Both the position numbers and the translations under genes were made by a program. A stretch of DNA of 64,000 nt, taken from RPQJ01 sp963698735 (lineage in GTDB: Bacteria > Pseudomonadota > Gammaproteobacteria > Steroidobacterales > Steroidobacteraceae). Each line of letters opens with the position of its first letter. Position 1 is the first letter of the stretch. The stretch spans positions 186,001 through 250,000 of the forward strand of contig CAVOSA010000021.1 in assembly GCA_963698735.1 (NCBI GenBank), written 5' to 3'. Under the pieces are notes generated by a model, which ran no database searches, was not told the DNA's origin, and saw only the letters and a list, made by a program, of their open reading frames with translations. Shown piece after piece: positions 1 through 8,441 of this stretch.

Positions 1-2
1 CG

Positions 3-1979
3 TCCCTGCTCGTCGTCCTGCTCCTGCTGAGCCCGTACGCGCGCGCCCAGGACGAGGCTGCACGAGCCGCCGTGCGGCCAGTGTTCGTCGACGCCATGGC
101 ATCGGTCTACGCCTCGCCTTTCGCGCCGCCAGGCGGTGATCCGGAGGTGCTGCAGCGCTATCCGCTGTATCCGTACCTGCAGGCTGCGCGGCTGAACCGG
201 CAACTCGCGCTCACGAACCCTTCCGCGGCACAGGCCAGCGATGCCCGCCTGCCACTCGACCGCGACATCGCCGCGTTCCTTGCGCAGCAGGGCGACAAGC
301 CGGTCGCGCGGGCATTGCGCTCCAACTGGCTCGGCAGCCTGGCGGCGCGCAAGGACTGGAGCACGTACCTTGAGCAATACCGCCAGGACCGTGACACGCA
401 ACCGGCATTGCGCTGCCACGCGCTTGCAGCTCGCGTCGCGCTCGGCCAGACCGACGGACTCACCGATGAGCTGACCGCGACGTGGCTTACGCCGAAGAGC
501 CTGCCGGACGCATGCGACCCGGCATTAGCATGGTGGAAGGCACGTGGCGGTCCGGGGGCCACCCTCACGGAGCGGCGTGCTCGCCTCGCGCTCGAGGCCG
601 GCGAAGCCGGACTCGCGCGCTTCCTTGCGAAGTCGCTGCCGGCCGAGCGCGCTGCGCCGCTACTGCAGTGGGCCGCGCTGATCGAGCAGCCCACGCGCGA
701 AATCCAGGCGCTGATCGCGCAGCCGGCGCGGCCCGTCGAGCGCCAGGCGCTGGACGACGGCTGGCAGAGGTTTTCGCGAGCCGATGCCGAAGGCGCTGCC
801 GCCGCATTCCCGGCATTCGTGCAGTCGCGCAGTCTCGACGTGCGCTCGGCGAGCCCGTTTGCGCTGTCAGTGGCGCTCGCGCTGTCCTGGAGCCGTCATC
901 CACGCGCGCTGGAGTTCTTCCAGGCGGTGCACGAGGACGACTTCGATGAACGCGCCCACGAATGGCACGCGCGCGCTGCGCTCTGGGCGGGCGACTGGCG
1001 CGAAGCTGCGCGCGCCATTGCAGCGATGCCCGATGCCCTGCGCGGCCAGGCGCGATGGCAATACTGGTCGGCCCGCTCGAGCGAGCAACTCGGTGACGTC
1101 GCCAGGGCACGCGAGTTGTACGCGGGTGTCGTCCCGACGGATAACTGGTATGCGGCGCACGCCGCCTCGCGTCTGGGCAACAAGTTTGCGCCGCGGCTCG
1201 AGCCGCTGGCGCTCAGCGAAAAGGAAATCCAGTCACTCGCCGCGGAGCCCGCGTTCATCCGGACGCGCGAGCTGCTGCTGTGTGAAATGGACGCGGAGGC
1301 CTCGGCGGAATGGCGGGCCGCCTACGACGAACTGACCGCGGCGCGGCAGGTGCAGGCCGTGGGACTGGCCTCGCGCTGGGGTTGGCATCACCAGGCCATC
1401 GCTGCCGCCGCGCGCCAGAAACTCTTCAACGACTACGACGTGCTCTATCCAAAGCCCTTCGATGCCGATGTTCGCAGCGCCAGCCGCCGCACCGGCCTGC
1501 CGGGGGACCTGATCTACGCGATCATCCGGCAGGAGAGCCTGTTCCGGGCGGATGCCGCTTCCAGCGCGGGCGCCGTCGGCCTGATGCAATTGCTGCCCGA
1601 AACCGCTCGGACGACCGCGCGCCGGGCCGGGCTGCCCGCGCCGACTCGCGCACAACTCACGTTGCCCGCCGTGAACATCCCGCTCGGCTCCGAGTTTCTC
1701 GCGAGCCTCGTGCAGCGCTTCGACGGCGAGACGGCGCTCGCCACGGCCGGGTACAACGCCGGGCCGAACGCCGCACGACGCTGGCTGCCGCCTGAACCGC
1801 TGGAACTCGACGTGTGGACCGAGAACATCCCGTTCAATGAAACGCGCGCGTACGTGCAGCGCGTGGCGTGGCATGCGCTGGTGTTCGGCTGGCTCGCCGA
1901 CCGCAAGCCGCAGGACGTAGCCGATTGGCTGCGTTCGGTCCGCCCCGCTCCCAGCGAGACCGCCTCAGGCAATCGTTGA
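3..1979 (+). CDS. slt: soluble lytic murein transglycosylase (Slt70-like), 5' end outside window
   Basis: Periplasmic enzyme that cleaves the MurNAc-GlcNAc bond of peptidoglycan with formation of 1,6-anhydro-MurNAc. The frame is open to the first bases of the window and reads a leucine-rich stretch ending ARAQ, the hydrophobic core and cleavage site of a signal peptide, so the true start lies upstream; the first in-window start (GTG at 72) is inside the mature protein. A long alpha-helical superhelical region is followed by the C-terminal SLT domain: the catalytic Glu (codon 1533-1535) in RQESLF, then GLMQLLPETA, then AGYNAGPNAARRW (about 1747-1785), and the family's closing WTENIPFNETRAYVQRV. 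The length fits Slt70. It converges with the next gene, overlapping by 15 bp. Confidence 0.93.
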   Translation, partial: SLLVVLLLLSPYARAQDEAARAAVRPVFVDAMASVYASPFAPPGGDPEVLQRYPLYPYLQAARLNRQLALTNPSAAQASDARLPLDRDIAAFLAQQGDKPVARALRSNWLGSLAARKDWSTYLEQYRQDRDTQPALRCHALAARVALGQTDGLTDELTATWLTPKSLPDACDPALAWWKARGGPGATLTERRARLALEAGEAGLARFLAKSLPAERAAPLLQWAALIEQPTREIQALIAQPARPVERQALDDGWQRFSRADAEGAAAAFPAFVQSRSLDVRSASPFALSVALALSWSRHPRALEFFQAVHEDDFDERAHEWHARAALWAGDWREAARAIAAMPDALRGQARWQYWSARSSEQLGDVARARELYAGVVPTDNWYAAHAASRLGNKFAPRLEPLALSEKEIQSLAAEPAFIRTRELLLCEMDAEASAEWRAAYDELTAARQVQAVGLASRWGWHHQAIAAAARQKLFNDYDVLYPKPFDADVRSASRRTGLPGDLIYAIIRQESLFRADAASSAGAVGLMQLLPETARTTARRAGLPAPTRAQLTLPAVNIPLGSEFLASLVQRFDGETALATAGYNAGPNAARRWLPPEPLELDVWTENIPFNETRAYVQRVAWHALVFGWLADRKPQDVADWLRSVRPAPSETASGNR

Positions 1980-2585
1980 CTCGCCGTCATCGCTGGCGGA
2001 ACAGGCAACGGTGCCGGCCTGCCACTCGGCGATGAACTCGCGGGTGGCCGCGTCCTCGCTGGCTGCAAGAGCGCTACAGACCGCATTCGCCTGCGCGTCC
2101 GACAGCCGCCCACGCAGGCTCGCCAACCGCTCGTTGAGGGTGACGTCCTGCTGCTGCAGCAGCGTGACGAATACCGCCACGCGATTGAGCGACAAGTCGC
2201 GCCGGATCCATTCGAGCGCATCCGCAAGTGCATGCTCGCGGCGCTCGACGCTCACAGGGGCTCCCCCTAGATAGCCGAGCACGGCCTCGCTGACGATGGT
2301 CGAATCGTGATCGCCGAGCGCAACCGGAATCCACGCGCGAGGCGTGGTCTCGCCGGCGCGAATCGCTGCACGCAGACGTTCGGCCAGGGACCTCCTCTGC
2401 TGCGCGGTACTGCTTGCAAGGCATTGCCAGTACTTCACCAGCGCGAGTGTCAGCGCCTGATGCGCCACGCCACGCCGCCCGCAGGCAAGCAATGCCGGGA
2501 AGACGTGTTCGAACGCAACGCCAGTTGCGGCCGGTGTGGGAATCACCGCCGGCGTCGCGGCGGCGTGCAGGGTCAGTGTCGACAT
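1965..2585 (-). CDS. hypothetical protein preceded by a structured leader
   Basis: 206-residue protein that I do not recognise. The start chosen is the ATG at 2585, which has a GGAGG ribosome site about 10 bases upstream; the frame stays open far beyond it, but the upstream part crosses a terminator and promoter and so is not coding. The sequence is Ala/Leu-rich and looks all-helical, with no signal peptide and no clear catalytic motif. It contains a central region on replacement and survival-like helices (WIPVALGDHDSTIVSEAVLG) that may be HEAT-like. Expression is probably controlled by the leader and terminator at 2586-2812. It converges with slt. Confidence 0.7.
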   Translation of the reverse strand: MSTLTLHAAATPAVIPTPAATGVAFEHVFPALLACGRRGVAHQALTLALVKYWQCLASSTAQQRRSLAERLRAAIRAGETTPRAWIPVALGDHDSTIVSEAVLGYLGGAPVSVERREHALADALEWIRRDLSLNRVAVFVTLLQQQDVTLNERLASLRGRLSDAQANAVCSALAASEDAATREFIAEWQAGTVACSASDDGESTIA

Positions 2586-2812
2586 TTTCCGAAAACCTCC
2601 AGGCCCGAGGGCGTTGCCACCTGGCCGGTGCAGCGAGGCGCGCCAGGAGCGGAGGTCGAGAAACGAAAAACCCTCCGCCGCATGACGCGCCGGAGGGTCC
2701 AGTGAGTTTGCACCCGCTTCGTTGCCTGCCGGCCGCATCCGCACCTTGCGGTGCGAGCCACCTTGCCCGGGAAGGCAGGTTGGCCTGGGCGCGAACGCCC
2801 TGTCTTGATGCT
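2586..2812 (-). promoter_or_regulatory. structured 5' leader RNA, unknown family
   Basis: Transcribed from the promoter at 2820-2847. In order on the - strand it shows a UUCG-capped hairpin (GGGCG/CGCCC, 2787-2800), an interrupted hairpin (GCCA..TGCC with GGCA..TGGC, 2757-2784), a GNRA-capped hairpin (GCACC-GCAA-GGTGC, 2741-2754), a purine-rich single-stranded region, and the terminator at 2666-2697. Two especially stable tetraloops in a row argue for a real folded RNA. I could not match it to TPP, FMN, cobalamin, SAM, glycine or c-di-GMP riboswitch consensus sequences, nor to 6S or SRP RNA. It could equally be an independent small RNA. Confidence 0.5.
2666..2697 (-). terminator. intrinsic terminator in the leader of the downstream gene (possible attenuator)
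   Basis: Read on the - strand, a 7-bp perfect stem (CCCTCCG with CGGAGGG) is followed directly by five T residues. It lies between a strong promoter (2820-2847) and the ATG at 2585. It therefore either ends a small RNA of about 145 nt or acts as an attenuator for the 206-residue protein. A CCGGC in the 5' arm could alternatively pair with GCCGG about 40 nt upstream, which would give an antiterminator. Confidence 0.65.
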
Positions 2813-2819
2813 GGAACGA

Positions 2820-2847
2820 AGTATAGCCGACGGCGCGCGACTGCCAA
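2820..2847 (-). promoter_or_regulatory. sigma-70 promoter
   Basis: On the - strand, TTGGCA (-35, 2842-2847) and TATACT (-10, 2820-2825) are separated by 16 bp, one mismatch from consensus in each box. Transcription would start near 2812, giving a leader of about 225 nt before the ATG at 2585. It sits in the gap between this gene and the membrane protein upstream. Confidence 0.65.
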
Positions 2848-2875
2848 GGTCCGTGTTTTCCCCAATGCGCCCCTT

Positions 2876-3460
2876 TCAGGGCTGCGGGCCGTAGAGCGCT
2901 GCCAGCAGGTAGTGTGTCGGGATGAATACCAGCAGCACGAACGCGGCGAAAAGCATCGCCACGTAAGTCGCCGGGGCGAGCGGCGAGCGCCGGGCGCCGA
3001 GACCGTACGTCCAGTTGATGTTGCGTTCCGGGGTGCTCACCGCCCGGCTCCAGGGCAGGACCACGGCGGCCAGCAGTACGGCTCCGGCCAGCCCGGCGCG
3101 CGCATCGTAACCGTACTCGCGCACCATCCACAGCAACACCAGCGGCAGCGGAACGTGGAAAAGGGACAGCCCGCGCAACAGCCGCGGCCGTTCGGGCTCA
3201 AACATGTAGTCCGTGAGCCCCGTGACGCGACGCCGCAGCAGCAACCGCAGGACGAAGTCGACGTTCCAGAGCATCTCCGGCAGCAGCACCGCGACGGTGA
3301 GCACGCTGGCGAGAGCGGAACTCTCGAGCCACATGGCCGGCACCGCGCCGATGAAGGCGATGTCGGAGAACCAGAGGAAGTTGCGCCAGCTGTAGTGACG
3401 CCACCAGATCACGGCCACCAGCAGCACGAACGCCGTGTACGCAATCTTGAACGTGAGCAT
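2876..3460 (-). CDS. multi-pass integral membrane protein of unknown function
   Basis: 194 residues from the ATG at 3460; an earlier in-frame ATG at 3490 would add ten charged residues and is less likely. Five or six hydrophobic segments span most of the length, with short loops containing WWRHYSWRNF, a WNVDF motif and NINWTYGLG. No catalytic motif or signal peptide is visible. It resembles uncharacterised inner-membrane proteins of proteobacteria and planctomycetes; I know of no assigned function. Divergent from the UrcA gene. Confidence 0.7.
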   Translation of the reverse strand: MLTFKIAYTAFVLLVAVIWWRHYSWRNFLWFSDIAFIGAVPAMWLESSALASVLTVAVLLPEMLWNVDFVLRLLLRRRVTGLTDYMFEPERPRLLRGLSLFHVPLPLVLLWMVREYGYDARAGLAGAVLLAAVVLPWSRAVSTPERNINWTYGLGARRSPLAPATYVAMLFAAFVLLVFIPTHYLLAALYGPQP

Positions 3461-3623
3461 GGGTCCACACCGGCCGCGGGGGCGGCGCATTTACCTTAGC
3501 AGACCGGACTGCGACGAGTCGCCCGTGAAGCGCGACGAAGCGACAACCGTTACGCGCCCTGCTGCAGCAGACTGTCTGCGCGGTGAATGGAAGCGCTCGA
3601 ACCAACACTCAGGAGAGATCGTC

Positions 3624-3986
3624 ATGCAAGCACACACACGGAACAATCGGATGCTCGTCACGCTGGCCGCGATGGCGGCGACGCTGGGCCTCGCCTCGGC
3701 GGCACAGGCGGGCGAAGCAGGCACGACGGCGGCAAGGCACGGCAGCGTCGCCGTGGACTATGCGGACCTGGACCTGAACAGCGCGGCCGGCAACAAGGTG
3801 CTGTATGCGCGCCTGTCGGCTGCGGCCGAGCGCGCGTGTGGCAATGCGCCGAAGGTCCAGGGCCTGCAGCGCCAGCTGCAGTATCGCGCGTGCTACGACA
3901 GCGCGCTGGACAAGGCAGTCGAGAAGGTCGGCAGCCGCGAACTGCAGGCGCTGCATGCCACCGGTGCGTCGAGGCGCGTCGGCTGA
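3624..3986 (+). CDS. UrcA family protein
   Basis: 120 residues, starting at ATG 3624 behind an AGGAGA ribosome site. It has an N-terminal signal peptide (hydrophobic run ending ASAAQAG), then the UrcA family signature: a VDYADLDLNS segment followed by LYARLSAAAERACG and a second Cys in QYRACYDSALDKAV. The two conserved Cys probably form a disulfide in the periplasm. UrcA proteins are small exported proteins common in Xanthomonadales and sphingomonads; no biochemical role is established. Confidence 0.85.
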   Translation: MQAHTRNNRMLVTLAAMAATLGLASAAQAGEAGTTAARHGSVAVDYADLDLNSAAGNKVLYARLSAAAERACGNAPKVQGLQRQLQYRACYDSALDKAVEKVGSRELQALHATGASRRVG

Positions 3987-4010
3987 CTGGACGAGGTGGG
4001 TGATCGATTC

Positions 4011-4041
4011 AGGGCGGGCTCACAGGGAAGCGACCCGCCCT
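4011..4041 (+). terminator. hairpin downstream of the UrcA gene
   Basis: A perfect 8-bp stem, AGGGCGGG (4011-4018) with CCCGCCCT (4034-4041), 25 bp after the stop codon. It lacks a clean T-run, so it may be a weak or bidirectional terminator between the convergent UrcA and acetoacetate-decarboxylase-like genes. Confidence 0.45.
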
Positions 4042-4074
4042 GTGTCGGTTCAAGCGTTCGGTTGAGGCCGCGCG

Positions 4075-4755
4075 CTAACTGGTGATCCGCGCCAGCGGAA
4101 ACACCATGTTGAAACCCTCGACGCGCAGCGTCGTCAGGACCGTTGCGCGCGACAGGTCCGGAAACAGCGACGCATCGAAGCGCCAGTGCCGCAACCGGCA
4201 CAGCCTGAGGTCCCCTGTCGCTGCGGGCCGGTAGTAGTAGGTCCGCCCGTCGAACTGCTGCGCCATCGTGCCCAGGCTCCCGGGCACCCAGGAAGTGCGC
4301 AGCGGAAGTCGCAGTCCTGTCGGCTCGGAGAATTCGAGCGAACAGAGTTCGCGTCCATCGTCCTCTATCCGCCAGCGATCGACACCGTCGGCAGTCGACC
4401 AGTCGAAGGTGGCGCGGTCCTTCGGAATGCCCCAGTTGAGGCGGCCGTTGACGACACTCTCCCAGGTCGAAACGACGATGCGGCTGATCGACGGAAAGCG
4501 CCCGTCGCCGAAACTCATGGTGCCGGGGATGAACAGCAGCTCGCGGTACGGACCACAGGGTGCCTCGTCGTAGGCGACGCACATCAACACCGAGAATGCC
4601 GACTTCACGGTCTCGCGCAGACCCGCCGGGACGAAGGCAGTTCGTGCAGGGTCCCCCGCGGGCAGGCGCAGCAGCACCATCCATGCGTGTCCACGCAGCG
4701 ACCACGGCGCAGGCACACGGGGCACGTCGGGCAAGGATTCGTTCGGCTGCAGCAT
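4075..4755 (-). CDS. acetoacetate decarboxylase-like protein
   Basis: 226 residues beginning at ATG 4755. The fold signature of the acetoacetate decarboxylase superfamily is present: YDEAPCGPYRELLFIPG near residues 62-78 and a VNGRLNWGIPKDRATF segment, where the Lys in GIPKDRA lies where the family carries its lysine. Many members are not decarboxylases but act on other acids or have lost activity, so the reaction cannot be named. The start lies 19 bp beyond the stop of the YhhN-family gene on the same strand, so the two may be co-transcribed. Confidence 0.7.
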   Translation of the reverse strand: MLQPNESLPDVPRVPAPWSLRGHAWMVLLRLPAGDPARTAFVPAGLRETVKSAFSVLMCVAYDEAPCGPYRELLFIPGTMSFGDGRFPSISRIVVSTWESVVNGRLNWGIPKDRATFDWSTADGVDRWRIEDDGRELCSLEFSEPTGLRLPLRTSWVPGSLGTMAQQFDGRTYYYRPAATGDLRLCRLRHWRFDASLFPDLSRATVLTTLRVEGFNMVFPLARITS

Positions 4756-4773
4756 CGGGTTTCCGCCCGTTCG

Positions 4774-5418
4774 TCAAGCGATCGCCGCGGGACTCAGGGC
4801 CAGCAGCAACTGTGCAAGGTAATACAGCGGCAAGCCCCAGGCGCGGTTCAGGAAACCCGGGCGCACGAAGCGATCGCGCGCGACGGCAACGTCCGATGCC
4901 GCGAACGCGAGCGCGCCCGCGGCCACGATGGCAGGGCCACCGGCACCGGTCACGGCGCACGCAAGTGCCGCCATCGCTCCGATCACGATGAAGTAAGCCT
5001 GCACGGGCAGGCGCATGTCGGCCGGCAGCGCAGGCTGCAACCAACGCCAGATCTGCAGCAGCCCGACGACCAGCGCAGCTGCAGCGAATGCGAGCCAGGC
5101 GAGACTCAACGGCTGCGTGAGGAACGCTGCGCCGTAGGCAACGTGTCCTGCGAGGAACGCAAACAACCCGGCCCGGAAGATGGCTATGCGGCCGGTGGGG
5201 ATCAGCAACAAGTCGCCTAGCAGGCACAGCGCAAGCCCGAGCAGGACGAGACGGCCATAGTCGGAATCGAGCGCTCCGGTAAACAGGGCCGTGGCCATGA
5301 AAGCCGCGGACGCGATGGGCTTGGCGAGCCACTTGCCACGTCGCGACTCACGGCGCTCCGCAACGAGCAGCGCCGCAACAGCCAGCGTGCAGACCAGGAT
5401 CGATACTCCAGCGCCCAA
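4774..5418 (-). CDS. YhhN family membrane protein (lysoplasmalogenase-like)
   Basis: 214 residues with about eight transmembrane helices. Family features are GKWLAKPIASAAFM near the N-terminus, LLGDLLLIP in the middle and AFAASDVAVARDRFV toward the C-terminus, including the conserved acidic residues in LLGDLLL and SDVAVARDRF. YhhN/TMEM86 proteins include lysoplasmalogenases that cleave the vinyl-ether bond of lysoplasmalogens. I chose the TTG at 5418 because an AGGGAG ribosome site lies about six bases upstream and the resulting length matches the family; the frame itself stays open further 5'. Confidence 0.8.
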   Translation of the reverse strand: MGAGVSILVCTLAVAALLVAERRESRRGKWLAKPIASAAFMATALFTGALDSDYGRLVLLGLALCLLGDLLLIPTGRIAIFRAGLFAFLAGHVAYGAAFLTQPLSLAWLAFAAAALVVGLLQIWRWLQPALPADMRLPVQAYFIVIGAMAALACAVTGAGGPAIVAAGALAFAASDVAVARDRFVRPGFLNRAWGLPLYYLAQLLLALSPAAIA

Positions 5419-5511
5419 CGAACACTCCCTGCAGCGTTTCCATGGCTGCTGCGAATCATCGTAGCGCACCGCTGCGGATCCGTCGTGCGAACTGCTAGCA
5501 TCGCGTCCCGC

Positions 5512-6591
5512 ATGATCGACCGCTCTCGCCCGTTTGAACTTCGCGCCGGCCCTGGCGCCCTGCGGCAGATCCGCGACCGGGGACTTGCGCCGGGCGACAT
5601 CGGCTGCATCCCCGCCGCTGCTGGCGGACCCAAGGGACTTGCACTGCTGCCGTTCGACCGCCTGCTGCTGCAGCACGGCTGGCTCCCCGAGGACAGGCCG
5701 CTCGAACTCATCGGCGCCTCGGTCGGCGCGTGGCGCATGGCGGCGCTCGCGCAGGAAGCTCCGCTCGCGGCCCTCGACCGTGTGCAGCACGCCTACGTGC
5801 ACGAGCAGAGCTACTCCGCGAAGCCGACTCCGGCCGAAGTCAGTACGGCCTGCCGCCGGATCGCCCGCGCGGCACGTGGTCAGGGCACACTGCGCTGGCG
5901 ACCGGGCGTGACGCTCGGCATCGTCACGGCGCGGGCTCGCGGCGTCCTGCACGGGCGGGAATCGAAACTTGCCTTCGGCCGGGCGGTCCTGAGCAATGCG
6001 ATCTCGCGTGCGCGCCTCGCCAGCCACCTCGAGCGCGTGGTGTTTCAGGCCGGGCCCGGCCCGAGCGTGTTCGACGGCGAGCCGTTCGACGAGTTCGGCG
6101 TCGTCCGCGTCGCGCTGGACGCGGGCAATGCCGAGGATGCGCTGCTGGCCTCAGGCACGATCCCGCTGCTCGCCTCGCCCGTGCGCGACATCGCCGGCGC
6201 TCCGGGTGGCCTGTACTGGGATGGCGCGCTCGTGGATTACCACCTGCTGCTGCCCTACCCGCGCCGCGCGGACGCCGGCCGCATCGTCTTCTACCCGCAT
6301 TTCAACGACTACGTGACGCCCGGCTGGCTCGACAAGCACCTGCCCTGGCGCCGCTCGCCGCGGGCCCACCCGTGGCTCGACGACGTGCTGCTCGTGGCCC
6401 CCTCGCAGGCCTTTCTGGCGACGTTGCCGAATGGCAGGCTGCCGGACCGGCAGGACTTCTACCGGTACGGGCCCGACCATGCGGGCCGGATTCGCGCCTG
6501 GGAGACTGCCATCGCCGAGTGCGGGCGGTTTGCCGAAGCGGTCCTGCGCTGGATGGAGCGGCCCGACCCGACGTTGATCGCGCCAATCTGA
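5512..6591 (+). CDS. patatin-like phospholipase family protein
   Basis: 359 residues from ATG 5512 (an upstream in-frame start at 5485 would add nine residues). Patatin features are a glycine-rich oxyanion region (AAAGGPKGLALL), a nucleophile elbow GASVGAWR of the GxSxG type, and a catalytic Asp in DGALVDYH. Such Ser/Asp dyad hydrolases cleave acyl chains from phospholipids or neutral lipids. First gene of a + strand run (patatin, DOMON-like, DUF1343, glpD) with short gaps, which suggests one transcript with a lipid/glycerol or cell-envelope theme. Confidence 0.85.
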   Translation: MIDRSRPFELRAGPGALRQIRDRGLAPGDIGCIPAAAGGPKGLALLPFDRLLLQHGWLPEDRPLELIGASVGAWRMAALAQEAPLAALDRVQHAYVHEQSYSAKPTPAEVSTACRRIARAARGQGTLRWRPGVTLGIVTARARGVLHGRESKLAFGRAVLSNAISRARLASHLERVVFQAGPGPSVFDGEPFDEFGVVRVALDAGNAEDALLASGTIPLLASPVRDIAGAPGGLYWDGALVDYHLLLPYPRRADAGRIVFYPHFNDYVTPGWLDKHLPWRRSPRAHPWLDDVLLVAPSQAFLATLPNGRLPDRQDFYRYGPDHAGRIRAWETAIAECGRFAEAVLRWMERPDPTLIAPI

Positions 6592-6619
6592 GCCGGTCCC
6601 TTTAGTTAGAATTGGTCCG

Positions 6620-7234
6620 ATGAGCAGAACACAGCCCCAGACCGTCGCCCTGGCCTGTCACCCTTCGAGCCCGAGCATCGCAGTTCGTGGCCTGACCGCG
6701 AGCGCGCGGATCGGCGGTGCCGGCAAGCTGGCCGTACGGTTCGTGCTCGATGCCGACATGTCGCAGGTCGTGCTGCCAAGACTGCGTCCTTCCGCACGTG
6801 CCGACGAACTCTGGCGCCACACGTGCTTCGAGGTCTTCGTCGCGCTGCCCGACAGCGACGCTTACTGCGAACTCAACTTCTCACCATCGACGGAATGGGC
6901 GATGTACGGCTTCGTGGGCTACCGTCGCGGCATGACACCGATCGAGGTCCGTCGTCCGCCGCGCGTGGCCGTGCGCCCGACTGCGCGGGGAGTGGTGCTC
7001 GAGGCGATCACGCACCTGGCCGAGTTGCCGATGCCGCAGCCAGGTTCGGCGCTGCGTGCGGGCGCCGCGGCCGTGATCGAGGAGACGGACGGCCGACTGA
7101 CCTACTGGGCGCTCACGCACCCTTCCGCCCTGCCCGACTTCCATCACCGGCTGGGCTTCGTCCTGCAGGTGGGCAAGCAGCCCATCGGCACGACTGACCT
7201 GCTGCGCGAAGCCGTGCGGAATCCCGGCTCGTGA
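6620..7234 (+). CDS. DOMON-like domain-containing protein
   Basis: 204 residues from ATG 6620. The diagnostic part is DELWRHTCFEVFVA (about residues 62-75), then YCELNFSPSTEWAMYGF and a YRRGM turn, as in the DOMON-like beta-sandwich family found next to muramidase-type genes. DOMON folds bind haem or sugars; neither ligand can be read from this sequence. No signal peptide is visible. The last codons overlap the GTG start of the DUF1343 gene by four bases (GTGA), so translation is probably coupled. Confidence 0.75.
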   Translation: MSRTQPQTVALACHPSSPSIAVRGLTASARIGGAGKLAVRFVLDADMSQVVLPRLRPSARADELWRHTCFEVFVALPDSDAYCELNFSPSTEWAMYGFVGYRRGMTPIEVRRPPRVAVRPTARGVVLEAITHLAELPMPQPGSALRAGAAAVIEETDGRLTYWALTHPSALPDFHHRLGFVLQVGKQPIGTTDLLREAVRNPGS

Positions 7235-8436
7235 AGTTCGGGATCGACCGGCTCTGCGCGGATCCGGCACTGCGCAAGGATCTGCGCGGCCGCAGGCTCG
7301 CGCTGCTTGCGCACCCGGCCTCCGTCACCGCCGATCTCACCCATTCGCTCGATGCGCTGGCAGCGCTCGACGACCTGCAGCTCACTGCTGCATTCGGGCC
7401 GCAGCATGGCCTGCGCGGCGACAAGCAGGACAACATGGTCGAGTCGCCTGACTACGGCGACCCGCAGCTCGGCATCCCGGTGTTCAGCTTGTACGGCGAA
7501 GTGCGGCGACCGACCGATGCAATGCTCGAGACCTTCGACGTGTTGCTCGTCGACCTGCAGGACCTCGGCTGCCGCATCTACACGTTCATTACGACGCTGC
7601 GCTACGTGCTGGAAGCGGCAGCTCGTCACGGCAAATCGGTCTGGGTGCTCGACCGGCCGAATCCAATCGGGCGGCCGGTCGAAGGCCTGAGCCTGCGCCC
7701 GGGCTGGGAGAGTTTCGTCGGGGCCGGAGAAATGCCGATGCGGCACGGCCTGACGCTTGGTGAGATGGGTCGCTGGTTCATCCGGCGCTTCGGGCTCGAC
7801 GTCGATTACCGCGTCATCGAGATGTCGGGCTGGCAGCCGGAGGCCGCGCCGGGGTTCGGCTGGCCGCTCAGCGAGCGCACCTGGATCAATCCAAGTCCCA
7901 ACGCGCCGAACCTCTGGATGGCGCGCTGCTATCCGGGCACCGTGATGCTCGAAGGCACGACACTGTCGGAAGGCCGTGGCACGACCCGTCCACTCGAACT
8001 CTTCGGTGCCCCCGGCCTCGAGATCGATGCCGTGCTGGGGGAAATGGAACGGCTCGCGCCGCAGTGGCTCGCGGGTTGCCGGCTGCGGCCGTGCTGGTTC
8101 GAACCGACGTTCCACAAGCACCAGGGCCTGCTGTGCGCGGGCCTGCAGATTCACGTCGAGGACGGCTCGTACGACCCGCTGGCGTTCCGGCCGTGGCGGC
8201 TGCAGGCGCTCGCGTTCAAGGCTCTGCGCAACCTGCGGCCGGACTACGGCCTCTGGCGTGACTTCCCGTACGAGTACGAGCACGACCGGCTCGCGATCGA
8301 TCTCATCAACGGTAGCGAGCTGCTGCGCCATTGGGTCGACGATCGGAGCGCGACCCCCGGCGACCTGGATGCGCTCGCACGCATCGACGAACTCGCCTGG
8401 ATCGAACAGCGCAACGACGTCGCGCTCTACCGGTGA
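7231..8436 (+). CDS. DUF1343 / NamZ-type exo-beta-N-acetylmuramidase-like protein
   Basis: 401 residues starting at GTG 7231 in a GTGA overlap with the DOMON-like gene. The DUF1343 family hallmarks are present: LLAHPASVT, AAFGPQHGLRGDKQDN, VFSLYGEVRRPT, DLQDLGCRIYTFITTL, VLDRPNPIGG-like (VLDRPNPIG), and the PGTVMLEGTTLSEGRGTTRPLE segment. Characterised NamZ removes MurNAc from the non-reducing end of peptidoglycan fragments, so a role in cell-wall recycling is likely. No clear signal peptide is seen, which suggests cytoplasmic action on imported muropeptides. Confidence 0.85.
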   Translation: MKFGIDRLCADPALRKDLRGRRLALLAHPASVTADLTHSLDALAALDDLQLTAAFGPQHGLRGDKQDNMVESPDYGDPQLGIPVFSLYGEVRRPTDAMLETFDVLLVDLQDLGCRIYTFITTLRYVLEAAARHGKSVWVLDRPNPIGRPVEGLSLRPGWESFVGAGEMPMRHGLTLGEMGRWFIRRFGLDVDYRVIEMSGWQPEAAPGFGWPLSERTWINPSPNAPNLWMARCYPGTVMLEGTTLSEGRGTTRPLELFGAPGLEIDAVLGEMERLAPQWLAGCRLRPCWFEPTFHKHQGLLCAGLQIHVEDGSYDPLAFRPWRLQALAFKALRNLRPDYGLWRDFPYEYEHDRLAIDLINGSELLRHWVDDRSATPGDLDALARIDELAWIEQRNDVALYR

Positions 8437-8441
8437 GCGCG

